From positions 2,480,001 through 2,544,000 of the forward strand of contig NZ_JAFBCQ010000001.1 in NCBI RefSeq assembly GCF_016907815.1: DNA of 64,000 nt, written 5' to 3'. Both the position numbers and the translations under genes were made by a program. Source of the stretch: Microbacterium aurum. GTDB lineage: Bacteria; Actinomycetota; Actinomycetes; Actinomycetales; Microbacteriaceae. Each line of letters begins with the position of its first letter. Position 1 is the first letter of the stretch. A model generated the notes under the pieces. That model was not told the origin of the DNA. It was given only the letters and a program-made list of their open reading frames with translations, and did not search any database. Below, in pieces: positions 1 to 9,400 of the stretch.

Positions 1-465
1 GCTCTCATGTCAATCCAGGCGATCAAGGGCGTCGAGGTGGGCGACGGGTTCGAGACCACGCGCCGGCGCGGCTCCGCCGCCCACGACGAGCTGTTCGCGG
101 CATCCGCGGGGATCACGCGCGCCACCGACAAGGCGGGCGGCACGGAAGGCGGCATGTCCACCGGCACCGTGCTGCGCGTGCGCGCCGGTATGAAGCCGAT
201 CGCGACGGTCCCGCATTCGCTGCGCACGATCGACGTCGCCACCGGCGAGGCCGCCACCGCGCACCACCAGCGCTCCGACGTGTGCGCCGTCCCGGCAGCC
301 GGCGTCGTCGCCGAGGCGATGGTCGCCATCGTCCTCGCCGAGGCCGTCCTGGAGAAGTTCGGCGGCGACAGCGTCGCAGAGACTCGCCGGAACCTCGAGG
401 GCTACCTCGCCGCCATTCCGGAGAACCTCCAGACGGCCGGCGGCAGCGACCCCGCGATCGGATGA
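1..465 (+). CDS. aroC: Chorismate synthase, C-terminal part (5' end outside window)
   Basis: The last 154 codons of chorismate synthase, which turns 5-enolpyruvylshikimate-3-phosphate into chorismate using reduced FMN, the final step of the shikimate pathway. The reading frame is open from base 1. The sequence shows the family blocks [30 protein letters not shown] and [13 protein letters not shown], the last being the conserved Arg-Ser-Asp block near the C-terminus. The stop TGA overlaps the aroK start (ATGA), so aroC, aroK and aroB form one translationally coupled unit. The N-terminal half lies upstream of the window. The identification is secure. Confidence 0.97.
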   Translation, partial: ALMSIQAIKGVEVGDGFETTRRRGSAAHDELFAASAGITRATDKAGGTEGGMSTGTVLRVRAGMKPIATVPHSLRTIDVATGEAATAHHQRSDVCAVPAAGVVAEAMVAIVLAEAVLEKFGGDSVAETRRNLEGYLAAIPENLQTAGGSDPAIG

Positions 466-1034
466 CCGAGCCCGCAATCGTCCTCATCGGACCGATGGGC
501 GCCGGCAAGACGAGCATCGGCAAGCGCGTCGCGAAGCAGCTCGGCCTGCGTTTCGCGGACAGCGACGCCGCCGTCGTGCGCGCACACGGACCCATCGACC
601 GCATCTTCGCCGAGTACGGCGAACCGCACTTCCGCGAGCTGGAGCGCGCGGCCGTGGCCGAGGCGCTGCGCGCGGGGGGCGTCGTCGCGCTCGGCGGCGG
701 TGCCGTGCTGCATCCGCAGACGCAGCGCGATCTCGCCGACCACCGCGTCGTGCTGCTCACCGTCTCGCCGCACAACGTCGCCGCCCGCATCCGCGGCGGC
801 AAACGGCCGCTGCTGGCGGACGGCGATGCGATCGCCCGCTGGCACGAGATCTACGCCGCGCGACGCCCCGTCTACGAGCGTCTCGCCGACGTCGTCTTCG
901 ACACGTCGACCGGCCCGCTGCAGGACGTCGCCGACGCTCTCGCCGCCTGGCTCGCCGGGACCGCGGCCGCCGGCCCCGCCGGCGACACCCCGGCGACGGA
1001 TTCCGCGACCACCCACCCGGGAGAGACCCCATGA
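462..1034 (+). CDS. aroK: Shikimate kinase
   Basis: A 190-residue shikimate kinase that phosphorylates the 3-hydroxyl of shikimate with ATP. The start was chosen at the ATG in the ATGA overlap with aroC, which gives the normal family length. The P-loop GPMGAGKTS is at residues 10-18. The shikimate-binding region has DSD near residue 34, [13 protein letters not shown], and the Gly-rich GGGAV block; the lid Arg lies in GGKRPLL. The last 25 residues are an Ala/Pro/Thr-rich tail, longer than usual and probably disordered. It overlaps aroB by 4 bases. Confidence 0.97.
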   Translation: MTEPAIVLIGPMGAGKTSIGKRVAKQLGLRFADSDAAVVRAHGPIDRIFAEYGEPHFRELERAAVAEALRAGGVVALGGGAVLHPQTQRDLADHRVVLLTVSPHNVAARIRGGKRPLLADGDAIARWHEIYAARRPVYERLADVVFDTSTGPLQDVADALAAWLAGTAAAGPAGDTPATDSATTHPGETP

Positions 1035-2113
1035 CCGAGAACACCGTGATCACCGTCGCCGGCGATCAGCCCTACGACATCACGATCGGCCGCGACATCC
1101 TGCCCCTGGTCGCCGAGGTGCTGCCGCCAAGCGCGCGCAAGGTGCTCGTCGTGCACCCGCCCACACTGGCGGCGCAGGCGGCGGCACTGCGCGAGACCCT
1201 CATGGCCGGCGGCGAGCGTCAGGTGCTTCTGGCGGAGATCCCCGACGCCGAGCAGGGCAAGCGCGTCGAGGTCGCCGCCTTCTGCTGGCAGGTCATGGGT
1301 CAGGCCGACTTCACCCGCACCGACGCGGTCGTCGGCTTCGGCGGGGGCGCCGTGACCGACCTCGCCGGCTTCGCCGCGGCCACCTGGCTGCGCGGTGTGG
1401 CGGTCGTGCAGGTGCCGACGACCGTGCTCGGCATGGTCGACGCCGCCGTGGGCGGCAAGACCGGCATCAACACCGCCGAGGGCAAGAACCTCGTCGGTGC
1501 GTTCTGGCCGCCGCGGGCGGTCGTGTGCGATCTCGCACTGCTCGATTCGCTGAGCCGCAACGAGCGGGTCGCCGGCTTCGCCGAGGTCGTGAAGGCGGGC
1601 TTCATCTGGTACCCCGAGATCCTCGAGCTCATCGAAGCGGATCCGGAGGCGGCCGTCGACCCGCACACGCCCGCGTTCCGGCGCTGCATCGAGCTCGCCA
1701 TCCAGATGAAGGCGCGCGTCGTGGGGGAGGACCTGCGCGAGGCGGGCCTGCGCGAGGTGCTGAACTATGGCCACACACTCGGCCACGCGATCGAGCATGC
1801 CGAGCGCTACCAGTGGCGTCACGGCGCCGCGATCTCGGTGGGGATGGTGTTCGCCGCCGAACTGTCCCGGCTCGCCGGTCGCCTTTCGGATGCCGCGGCG
1901 CAGCGCCACCGCGACGTCCTCGAGCTGCTGGGACTGCCCACCTCCTACCGCGCCGGCGCCTGGCAGCAACTGCTGGCGACGATGCAGCGCGACAAGAAGA
2001 CGCGCGGTGCGATGCTGCGCTTCATCGTGCTCGACGACATCGCCAAGCCCACGGTGCTGCAGGCGCCCGACGAGTCGCTGCTGTTCGCGGCCTATCAGGA
2101 GGTCGGCGCGTAG
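1031..2113 (+). CDS. aroB: 3-dehydroquinate synthase
   Basis: A 360-residue 3-dehydroquinate synthase, the NAD- and metal-dependent enzyme that cyclises DAHP in the second step of the shikimate pathway. The ATGA overlap with aroK sets the start. Visible family blocks are the nucleotide-binding [20 protein letters not shown], the substrate-binding block [20 protein letters not shown], and the metal-ligand block [12 protein letters not shown] with its two His residues. Length is typical. Downstream of the stop the usual neighbour aroQ is displaced by three unrelated genes. Confidence 0.98.
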   Translation: MTENTVITVAGDQPYDITIGRDILPLVAEVLPPSARKVLVVHPPTLAAQAAALRETLMAGGERQVLLAEIPDAEQGKRVEVAAFCWQVMGQADFTRTDAVVGFGGGAVTDLAGFAAATWLRGVAVVQVPTTVLGMVDAAVGGKTGINTAEGKNLVGAFWPPRAVVCDLALLDSLSRNERVAGFAEVVKAGFIWYPEILELIEADPEAAVDPHTPAFRRCIELAIQMKARVVGEDLREAGLREVLNYGHTLGHAIEHAERYQWRHGAAISVGMVFAAELSRLAGRLSDAAAQRHRDVLELLGLPTSYRAGAWQQLLATMQRDKKTRGAMLRFIVLDDIAKPTVLQAPDESLLFAAYQEVGA

Positions 2114-2174
2114 ACCACCCGGTGGGCAGTTCTGCCCATCGACGCCACCGGGGCACCGTGGTCGAATCGGTGAC

Positions 2175-2492
2175 GTGGAGAACGACGTCGCGATCGATCG
2201 CACTGCGCTGGAGCAGGCGAAGATCATCCTCGGCGCCTCGATCGGCCAGTACGGCCTCTACGCCGAGGACACGTGGCGTCGTGACACCGGCATCGGCAAC
2301 CCCTGCGGTCGCACGCTTCTGCGGGTGGCGCTGGAGAACGCCCTCGGCGAGGCGCTCATGCGCGTGCGCGGCGACGTCGCAGACGGCGACGAGCTCGCCG
2401 CCGGGTTGCAGACCGTGCTCGATGCGTTCGCCGATCTCGACGCCACGCTCGGGAGGGGGTGGAACCGTGACGATGTCGCTGACCTCGCCTGA
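2175..2492 (+). CDS. Small helical protein of unknown function, partner of the DUF1023-type hydrolase
   Basis: A 105-residue acidic protein that I do not recognise. The GTG at 2175 is the first plausible in-frame start after aroB and gives a compact reading frame predicted to be almost entirely helical, ending in a WNRDDVADLA tail. There is no signal peptide, membrane segment or WxG motif. Its 3' end overlaps the next gene by 26 bases, so the two are translationally coupled. From this coupling I infer a joint function with the alpha/beta hydrolase, whose own N-terminus looks like a secreted ESX/LXG-style helical domain. The function is unproven. Confidence 0.75.
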   Translation: MENDVAIDRTALEQAKIILGASIGQYGLYAEDTWRRDTGIGNPCGRTLLRVALENALGEALMRVRGDVADGDELAAGLQTVLDAFADLDATLGRGWNRDDVADLA

Positions 2493-4176
2493 GCGCGGCT
2501 ATCCGCTGGAGCGCATCGACTACGACTCCGGGGCGATCGAGGGTGTCGCGGCGGCGCTGGCGACCCTCGTCGACCACGCGGCGGATGCGTGCGTCGTCCT
2601 GGACAGCATCCACCACGGGCTCGAGGGGCGTGGCAGGGCGATCGACACGGCCACGGATGCCGCGGGCCGGCTGTCTCAGCGCGTGCAGCCCACCGCGGCC
2701 ACGATCGGGCGCATCGTCGACGTGCTCCGCGGCTACGTCGACGCCGTGAGCTCCCATGCGCGGATCGCGAACGACCTCATCGACGAGATCGAGAGCGCCC
2801 ACGCCACGCTGCAGGTCGCCGAGGATGCCGCCGCCGACGCCCGTGCGCAGCAGGACGCGCTGGGCGCGGACACCTGGGCCGCCGTGGCCGGCGCGGCATC
2901 GGCGATCGACGACGCCGACGGCGACGGCGACCTCGACGCGCGGCGGGGCGCGCTGGGTGAACTGTGGTCGCGGTGGGAGTCGGCGTACCGGTGCTGGGAC
3001 GACGCCTACGGGGCGGCGCTGACGGCCCTCGTCACGGCGTCCGGCACGACCGATGACCCCGGCATCCGGATGGCGATCTCCTCGCTCGCGCACGCCGATG
3101 CGCCCGCCGAGGTCGCCGCGATCTGGGCGAGCCTCAGCCCGCAGGAGCAGCAGGAGCTGTTCGAGCGGCATCCCGGCTTCATCGGGAACCTGGAGGGGGT
3201 GCCGTACCCGGTGCGCTTCGACGCCAACCGCGCCGTCTACGAGAGGACGGTAAATGGCATGCCGTACGGCGAACCGCTGGACGGTCAGCTGCGGCAGCTG
3301 GGCAGCGAGCTCGGCGCGGAGTTCGGCGGCGAGCTCCTGATGTTCCACCCCTTCGAGCAGCCGCAGGCGACCGCTGCCGTCATGTACGGCGTGGGCGCGA
3401 CCCTCGATCGGGACGGGCGCATCGTGGGTGATCCCCTCGCGAGCGTGACGAATGTCAGCACCCTCGTCGGAGGGATGTTCTCGAGCCTCGACGACCTCCA
3501 GAGTTGGGGCGTGAGTGCGCGCAACCTCAATGACTTCGCCGATGCCTACGGCGAGGAGGGCACACGGTCGGTGTCGATCGCGTGGTACGGCTACGACTCG
3601 CCGAACCTCGCGACCGAGCACACCATGGGCAGCGCCACCGAGGGCGCCGCGCGCCTCAGGGACACGCTGCGGGGACTCGACCACGAGGTCGGCGATCGAG
3701 TGGCCTCGTCGGTCATCGGGCACTCGTATGGCAGCACGACCGCCTTCCTCGCGGTCGGCGGCGCACACATCGACCTCGGCGTCGACCGTCTGATCGCCGT
3801 CGGGTCGGCGGGCGTGCCGGACGGATACCACGCCACGTGGACGGGCGATGATCCGATGGACTACTCCGGCGTGGAGGTCTACGCCTCGCGCGCGCCCGGT
3901 GATGTCATCGCGCGCTACGGCGAGGTCAGCTCGTTCGGCCACGGCACCAACCCCGGCGACCTCCCCGGCGCGATCGAGTTCGAGAGCGACGGCGGTACGG
4001 CCCCCTCGCTGTCGGGCGGCACCGAGCAGGTGCTCCGGACCCCCGGCCACGCGGCACACGACGGCGGCAACTCGGTGTGGGGCTGGTGGGAGAAGGGCAA
4101 CGGCTACCTGTCCCGGGACTCGGAGTCGTTCCGTAACATAGCGACCATCGTCGCAAGGGGAGAGGTGCTGCCGTGA
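2467..4176 (+). CDS. Alpha/beta hydrolase of the DUF1023 type with N-terminal helical domain
   Basis: A 569-residue protein. The GTG at 2467 was chosen because a purine-rich ribosome site (GGGAGGGGG, 2451-2459) sits 7 bases before it; ATG 2473 is the alternative. Residues about 10-200 are long amphipathic helices with many Ala, Asp and Glu, in the style of WXG/LXG-type N-terminal domains. The C-terminal half is an alpha/beta hydrolase: the nucleophile elbow GHSYGS centres on Ser420, preceded by SIAWYGYDSPN, and a C-terminal His lies in the GHAAHDGGNS region. This order is typical of actinobacterial DUF1023 proteins. No classical signal peptide is present. It overlaps the lipoprotein gene by 4 bases. 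The substrate is unknown. Confidence 0.85.
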   Translation: MTMSLTSPERGYPLERIDYDSGAIEGVAAALATLVDHAADACVVLDSIHHGLEGRGRAIDTATDAAGRLSQRVQPTAATIGRIVDVLRGYVDAVSSHARIANDLIDEIESAHATLQVAEDAAADARAQQDALGADTWAAVAGAASAIDDADGDGDLDARRGALGELWSRWESAYRCWDDAYGAALTALVTASGTTDDPGIRMAISSLAHADAPAEVAAIWASLSPQEQQELFERHPGFIGNLEGVPYPVRFDANRAVYERTVNGMPYGEPLDGQLRQLGSELGAEFGGELLMFHPFEQPQATAAVMYGVGATLDRDGRIVGDPLASVTNVSTLVGGMFSSLDDLQSWGVSARNLNDFADAYGEEGTRSVSIAWYGYDSPNLATEHTMGSATEGAARLRDTLRGLDHEVGDRVASSVIGHSYGSTTAFLAVGGAHIDLGVDRLIAVGSAGVPDGYHATWTGDDPMDYSGVEVYASRAPGDVIARYGEVSSFGHGTNPGDLPGAIEFESDGGTAPSLSGGTEQVLRTPGHAAHDGGNSVWGWWEKGNGYLSRDSESFRNIATIVARGEVLP

Positions 4177-4787
4177 GCCGTGGTCGGAGGGGCGTGGTCG
4201 CGGTGGCCGGGCTCGTGACGCTGCTGTTGGCGGGATGTGGAGGAACGGTGGAGCAACCGACGATGGAAGAGCAGTTCGCGCAGGCCGAGCGGCTCTACTA
4301 CGCGTACCGCGAGACCACCAACGGGGTGCTGGCCGCGATCGACGAGGGCGCGTGGAAGGTCAACGGCTACGGCATGACGCCGTCGGGCGCGGGATGCGGC
4401 GACGGCTGGAAGTACGAGCTGTCCCGCTCCACGAAGGTCGACCCGGCAGATGCTCCCGCACGGCGCACCGCCGCCGTCGACTACCTCGTGGGCGAGGGCT
4501 TCGAGGTCGAGGGCATGGATCTCGGCGACGACGAGCTGGGATCGCGCGATGTGATCGTCCGTGAGCAGGGGGTCTACTCGCTCCTGACGGTGACGTTCGC
4601 GACGGGCGGCAACGTCCTCGTCGTCGCCACCACGCCGTGCAACCCGGGCGACCCGCACGCGCTCGCGGACCGCATCGTCGGCGACGTGCGCCCCGGTCAG
4701 GGGTATTTCCCGAAGCGGGAGTCGCCGTCGGATCCGCTGTTCTTCGGCATCACGCCGGGCGACCCGCAGTTCACCGACGAGCCCTGA
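4173..4787 (+). CDS. Putative lipoprotein, third gene of the DUF1023 module
   Basis: A 204-residue exported lipoprotein. The N-terminus has positive residues, a hydrophobic stretch and a lipobox LLAGC, with Cys22 as the lipidation site, so the mature protein should be anchored on the outer face of the membrane. The rest is soluble with no domain I recognise; it has two Cys (in GAGCGDGW and TPCNPG) that may form a disulfide. The GTG start overlaps the hydrolase stop (GTGA). I infer that it works with the hydrolase at the cell envelope. The function is not known. Confidence 0.85.
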   Translation: MSRGRRGVVAVAGLVTLLLAGCGGTVEQPTMEEQFAQAERLYYAYRETTNGVLAAIDEGAWKVNGYGMTPSGAGCGDGWKYELSRSTKVDPADAPARRTAAVDYLVGEGFEVEGMDLGDDELGSRDVIVREQGVYSLLTVTFATGGNVLVVATTPCNPGDPHALADRIVGDVRPGQGYFPKRESPSDPLFFGITPGDPQFTDEP

Positions 4788-4801
4788 ACACCCTCTGCGG
4801 A

Positions 4802-4807
4802 TAGGGT
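4802..4807 (+). promoter_or_regulatory. Candidate -10 element of aroQ (leaderless type)
   Basis: TAGGGT lies 6 bases before the GTG start of aroQ. At this spacing transcription would begin at or next to the start codon. No ribosome site is visible in the 6 bases between them. No clear -35 hexamer is seen. Confidence 0.5.
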
Positions 4808-4813
4808 GATCGC

Positions 4814-5269
4814 GTGACCGCGCCCCGCCTCCTGCTCGTGAACGGACCGAATCTGAACCTCCTCGGCATCCGTGAGCCGGATGTCTACGGCCACGAGACG
4901 CTCGCCGACGTCGAGCGGCTCGTGACGGATGCCGCCGCCGCGCACGGCTTCGACGTGACAGCTGTGCAGAGCAATCACGAGGGCGTCCTGATCGACGCGA
5001 TCCATGAGGCCCGTACGACCTGCGCGGGGATCGTCATCAATCCGGGCGGACTGACGCACACCTCCGTCGTCCTGCGCGACGCGCTGGCGGGCGTGGCGCT
5101 CCCCGTCGCGGAAGTCCACATCTCCGATGTGTACGCCCGCGAGGAGTTCCGCCACCACTCGTACGTACGCGACGTCGCCGCCGTGCACGTCGTCGGTGAG
5201 GGCGTCGCCGGCTACGCGCGCGCCGTCTCGCTGCTGATCGACGTCATCGCGGGGCGCGCCGAGGGCTGA
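4814..5269 (+). CDS. aroQ: Type II 3-dehydroquinate dehydratase
   Basis: A 151-residue class II dehydroquinase that removes water from 3-dehydroquinate in the shikimate pathway. The N-terminus LLLVNGPNLNLLGIREPDVYG carries the conserved Asn and the catalytic Tyr of the flexible loop; QSNHEG, VINPGG and EVHISD follow, with the catalytic His in the last. Length is normal. It has its own candidate promoter and is separated from the aroCKB unit by the envelope module, so it probably forms a new transcription unit. Confidence 0.97.
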   Translation: MTAPRLLLVNGPNLNLLGIREPDVYGHETLADVERLVTDAAAAHGFDVTAVQSNHEGVLIDAIHEARTTCAGIVINPGGLTHTSVVLRDALAGVALPVAEVHISDVYAREEFRHHSYVRDVAAVHVVGEGVAGYARAVSLLIDVIAGRAEG

Positions 5270-5287
5270 TCCGCCCCGCGGCGAACG

Positions 5288-5307
5288 CTGATCCGCGGTC
5301 GGATCAG
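5288..5307 (+). terminator. Hairpin downstream of aroQ, possible terminator
   Basis: A perfect 8-base stem CTGATCCG/CGGATCAG closes on a 4-base loop, 18 bases after the aroQ stop and before the efp promoter region. There is no T-run, so it could terminate weakly or simply protect the aroQ transcript end. Confidence 0.4.
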
Positions 5308-5352
5308 GAGCGCTATCGCCGCCCGACCGCACGACGCACACACGGCATCCCG

Positions 5353-5358
5353 TAGAAT
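5353..5358 (+). promoter_or_regulatory. Candidate -10 element of efp
   Basis: TAGAAT, a good match to the TANNNT consensus, lies 73 bases before the efp start, in the only non-coding gap between aroQ and efp. No convincing -35 is seen. This would give a leader of roughly 65 bases. Confidence 0.4.
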
Positions 5359-5431
5359 CGTGCGTCGGGCCGGTCGGCCCTGCACGCTTCGAAGGCTCAG
5401 CGACCGCTGGGCGGGACGGAACTCCACACTC

Positions 5432-5992
5432 ATGGCATCCACCGCAGACATCCGCAACGGCGTCGTCCTCTCGATCGACGGCCAGCTCTGGAACGTCGTG
5501 GAATTCCAGCACGTCAAGCCCGGCAAGGGCGGCGCGTTCGTTCGCACGAAGCTGAAGAACGTCATGACCGGCAAGGTCGTCGACAAGACGTTCAACGCCG
5601 GCGCGAAAGTCGACATCGAGAACGTCGACCGCCGCGACTTCACCTACCTGTACAACGACGGCGAAGGCTTCGTGTTCATGGACGTCGCCGACTACGACCA
5701 GATCACGGTCGGCGCGGCGACCGTCGGCGACGCCGCGAACTTCCTGCTCGAGAACCAGCAGGTGCAGATCGCGCTCAACAACGGCAACCCGCTGTACATC
5801 GAGCTCCCGGCATCCGTCGTCCTGGAGATCACCTACACCGAGCCGGGCCTGCAGGGCGACCGCTCGTCGGCCGGCACGAAGCCGGCGACCGTCGAGACCG
5901 GCTACGAGATCCAGGTTCCGCTGTTCCTCGAGACGGGCACGAAGGTCAAGGTCGACACCCGCACGGGCGACTACCTCGGCCGCGTCAACTGA
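5432..5992 (+). CDS. efp: Elongation factor P
   Basis: A 186-residue EF-P, which binds ribosomes stalled on polyproline stretches and helps peptide bond formation. ATG 5432 gives the standard N-terminus [10 protein letters not shown]. The KOW-like domain I carries the functional loop PGKGGAF with Lys32 at its tip; the two OB domains follow, with the signature [15 protein letters not shown] and the end GDYLGRVN. The loop differs by one residue from the PGKGPAF I recall for mycobacterial EF-P. No modification enzyme gene is nearby. nusB follows 18 bases later, a common actinobacterial pair. Confidence 0.98.
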   Translation: MASTADIRNGVVLSIDGQLWNVVEFQHVKPGKGGAFVRTKLKNVMTGKVVDKTFNAGAKVDIENVDRRDFTYLYNDGEGFVFMDVADYDQITVGAATVGDAANFLLENQQVQIALNNGNPLYIELPASVVLEITYTEPGLQGDRSSAGTKPATVETGYEIQVPLFLETGTKVKVDTRTGDYLGRVN

Positions 5993-6010
5993 TCGGCGGC
6001 GGCTGAGCCG

Positions 6011-6421
6011 ATGAGTGCCCGTTCGAAGGCGCGCAAGCGCGCGCTCGACATCCTGTACCAGTCCGACGTGCGCGGCGACGACCTCGCCTCGACGCTCGCC
6101 GCCGAGGCCAAGCGCGCCGCGAGCGAACCGGCCCGCGAGACCTCGTGGCTGTACGCCCGCGAGATCGTCGACGGTGTGATCGACAACCGCGACGAGATCG
6201 ACGAGCAGATCGTCACCCACGCCAAGGACTGGAAGCTCGAGCGGATGCCGGCGGTCGACCGTGCGATCCTCCGCCTGGCGGTGTGGGAGCTGCTGTTCAA
6301 CGACGAGGTGCCCGCCGCAGTCGCGATCGACGAGGCCGTGGAGCTCGCCAAGGAGTTCTCCACCGACGACTCCGGTTCGTTCGTGCACGGCGTGCTGGCG
6401 CGCATCGCGCGCTCCAGCTGA
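6011..6421 (+). CDS. nusB: Transcription antitermination factor NusB
   Basis: A 136-residue all-helical NusB, which with NusE (S10) binds boxA RNA and supports antitermination of rRNA operons. The N-terminus SARSKARKRALDILYQSDVRG is the conserved RNA-contact helix, and the family blocks LERMPAVDRAILRLAVWEL and PAAVAIDEAVELAKEF with GSFVHGVLARIA follow. The start ATG gives the standard length. It is probably co-transcribed with efp. Confidence 0.97.
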   Translation: MSARSKARKRALDILYQSDVRGDDLASTLAAEAKRAASEPARETSWLYAREIVDGVIDNRDEIDEQIVTHAKDWKLERMPAVDRAILRLAVWELLFNDEVPAAVAIDEAVELAKEFSTDDSGSFVHGVLARIARSS

Positions 6422-6490
6422 TCCCGCCCGACGCCGACGTCCACGACGGAGTCTTCGCGGCACGTCGGCGGCCCCTGCGAGGATGAAGCG

Positions 6491-9400
6491 GTGACCGCGC
6501 CCCACGTTCCGGATGTCGAGATCCGCCGTGCCGCGTGGGGCGGCGCGTACGAGCGCGGCGTCGGCTACGCGCGCAGCGGCGCCGTGCGCCGCGTGACGTG
6601 GGATCCCGACGACAGCACCCTCAGCGGCATCGTGGCCGGCAGCCGCAGCGAGCTGTACCGGTGCAGCATCCGCCTCGACACGAGCGGGGCGCGGCCGCGC
6701 ATCATGACGGCGCGCTGCTCGTGCCCGATGGCAGAGCACTGCAAGCACACCGTCGCCACCCTCGTGCGCAGCAATGCCGGCGCCGCCGACGGCGTGCACC
6801 GCGACCCGGCACCACCGGCGTCGCCGGTGTCGGCCGCACCCATGGCTCCCGCCGCCCCGGGTCCTCGTGCCGCACCGCCGCGCGACGCGCACTGGCGCAC
6901 GATCCTCGGTGCCGGTGCGGACGCCGGCCGCGGCGAGGGCACCGTCGCCCTCGCCCTCGGCGTGGAACTGCGCGTGCGGGAATCCCGGGCGAACGCCGTG
7001 CACTGGGGTCCGCGGCGCGTGCTGCCGGCGACGGCCCGCTCCCTCGACGCCGCCGAGCCCGACGACATCACGGTCGGCGTGCGACCGCTGTCGCGCAGCA
7101 GCCGCAGCGGCAAGTGGATCCGCTCCGAGGTGTCCTGGGATGCGCTCCGCCGCGCGCCGCTGCGCTACCGCCGCGACCAGTTCCGCTGGTTCACGACCCT
7201 CTTCGGGATCGTCCACGACACCCGCGTGCTGGGCGGATACCGCGACGACTCCGAGTGGGTGACCCTCGACAGCGTCGAGTCGAGCCTGCTGTGGTCGCAC
7301 CTCGCAGCGGCGGACGCGCTCGGCATCCCGCTCGTCGCCGTCTCCAGCGACCAGACGGTCACCCTCGCCCCCCGCGCCCACGTGGAGGTCGTGATCGGAA
7401 AGGCGGATGCCGGGGGCCTGAGCGTCGCCGCCGCCGTCGCGATCGGCGAGGAGGTCGCCGATCCGGGCACGGTGCGCCCCGTCGGGCACTCCGGCGTCTA
7501 TCGGTTCGAGGTGCGCAGCGGCGGCATCGCGCTCACCCTCGCGCCGGCGCCGCTCGGCGACACCGTGCACGACCTGCTCGCCGCGGGGCGCCCGGTGCCC
7601 GTCCCTGCCGCCGAGGTCAGCGATTTCTTCGCGCAGGCCTACCCGCGACTGGCGCGCGACGGCGTCGTGGCCGCCGGCGCGGGTGTGACGCTGCCGGCAC
7701 CGGAGCAGACGACGCTCGTCGCGACGGTGCGGTTCCTTCCCGAGGACACGATCCGCGTCGACCTCCGCTGGCAGCGGCCGGGGCTCGGCCGCGCGGCGTT
7801 CGACACCAGCGCGGACGATCCCCACGAAGCCGAGCTGCGCCGGGCCGTCGAGCGCGTCTTCACCGATCGTGGGCTCGCGGTCACCGCGGCGGCGACGGTC
7901 ACCGGCGTCGATGCGGCCGAGTTCGCCGTGCACGTGCTGCCGGCCCTCGAGGAGCTCGACGGCGTGCGCGTGGAGACGAGCGGCCGGCGACGCGTGTACC
8001 GCGAGCTCGGCGGCGACCCCCGCATCACGGTGAAGACCGTGGAGACGACGGATGCCGACTGGTTCGACCTCGGCATCCTCGTCGAGATCGGCGGACACCG
8101 CATCCCGTTCACGCCGCTGTTTCGCGCCCTCGCACTGCGCAAGAAGAAGGTGCTGCTCTCCGACGGCCACTACTTCTCCCTCGCGCACCCTGCCCTCGAC
8201 CGCCTGCGCGAGCTCATCGACGAAGCCGCCGACCTGCCGGAGTGGGAGTCGGGCCCGCGGATCAGCCGCTACCAGCTGCCGCTGTGGGAGGACTTCGAAG
8301 ACCTCGCCGACGAGTCCCAGCCCGCGGTGGCGTGGCGGGCCGCGGCGGAGGGTCTCCGAGTCGCCGCGCCGGTCGCCGTCTCGGTTCCGGCGGCCCTGCA
8401 TGCGGAGCTCCGCCCGTATCAGCGCGAGGGCTTCGAACGCCTTGGGTTGTGGTGGCGGCACCGGCTCGGCGGCATCCTCGCCGACGACATGGGCCTCGGC
8501 AAGACGCTGCAGGTGCTCGCCCTCATCGCACACCTCCGCGAGGGCGGCGAGCGCCGCCCCGTCCTCGTCGTCGCACCGACGTCGGTGCTCGCGACGTGGC
8601 GCGCCGAGGCGGCCCGGTTCACGCCGGGGCTGAGGGTGAACCTCGTCGAGGAGACGGCGGGCAAGGCATCGGGGGCGGCTGCGGCGGGACGCATGGCCGG
8701 CGCCGATCCGCAGGCGGGGCAGCCGCCCTGGTCGGGTGCCGACGTCGTCGTGACCTCCTACACGCTGCTGCGCCTCGACGCGGACCTCTACGCCGCGGGC
8801 GACTTCGCCTGCGTGGTGCTCGACGAAGCACAGTTCGCGAAGAACCCCCGCACGCGCGTGCACCGGGCGGTCCAGGCGCTACGCGCCGACATGGTGGTCG
8901 CGGTCACCGGCACCCCGCTGGAGAACTCGCTCACCGAACTGTGGGCGCTGCTGGCTCTCGCCTGCCCCGGGCTGTTCCCCTCGCCGCGCCGGTTCCGCGA
9001 GGAGTATGTCAAGCCGATCGAGCAGGGCAAGGTGCCCGAGAACGAAGAGGGCGGCCCCTACCGGGAGCGCCGGCTGGAACGCCTGCGCAGCAGGGTGCGC
9101 CCGTTCGTCCTGCGGCGCACGAAGGAGCTCGTCGCGCCCGAGCTTCCGCCGCGACAGGAGCAGGTGCTCACGATCGAGCTCGGCCCGGCGCACCGCGCCG
9201 TGTACGACGCCGTCCTGCAGCGGGAGCGCCGCAAGGTGCTGGGGCTGCTCGACGACCTCGACCGCAACCGCTTCATCGTGTTCCGGTCGCTGACACTCCT
9301 GCGCCGGCTCGCCCTGGCGCCTGCGCTCGTGGATGCGGGCGACCCCGGCATCCGCTCAGCCAAGCTCGACGCGCTGCGAGAGCAGCTGGGGGAGCTCATC

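Noticed and set aside
2175..4787. Complete type VII (ESX) secretion locus
   Set aside because: No EccC-type ATPase, EccD, mycosin or WxG motif is present; only the N-terminal style of the hydrolase suggests ESX-like export.
4697..8863. Very long open frame on the minus strand (1388 codons) and similar antisense frames, for example at 35228-39172
   Set aside because: They lie antisense to clear genes (aroQ, efp, nusB, SNF2, gltB). Long antisense frames are expected in high-GC DNA; their products are low-complexity Arg/Ala/Gly/Asp-rich with no domain.
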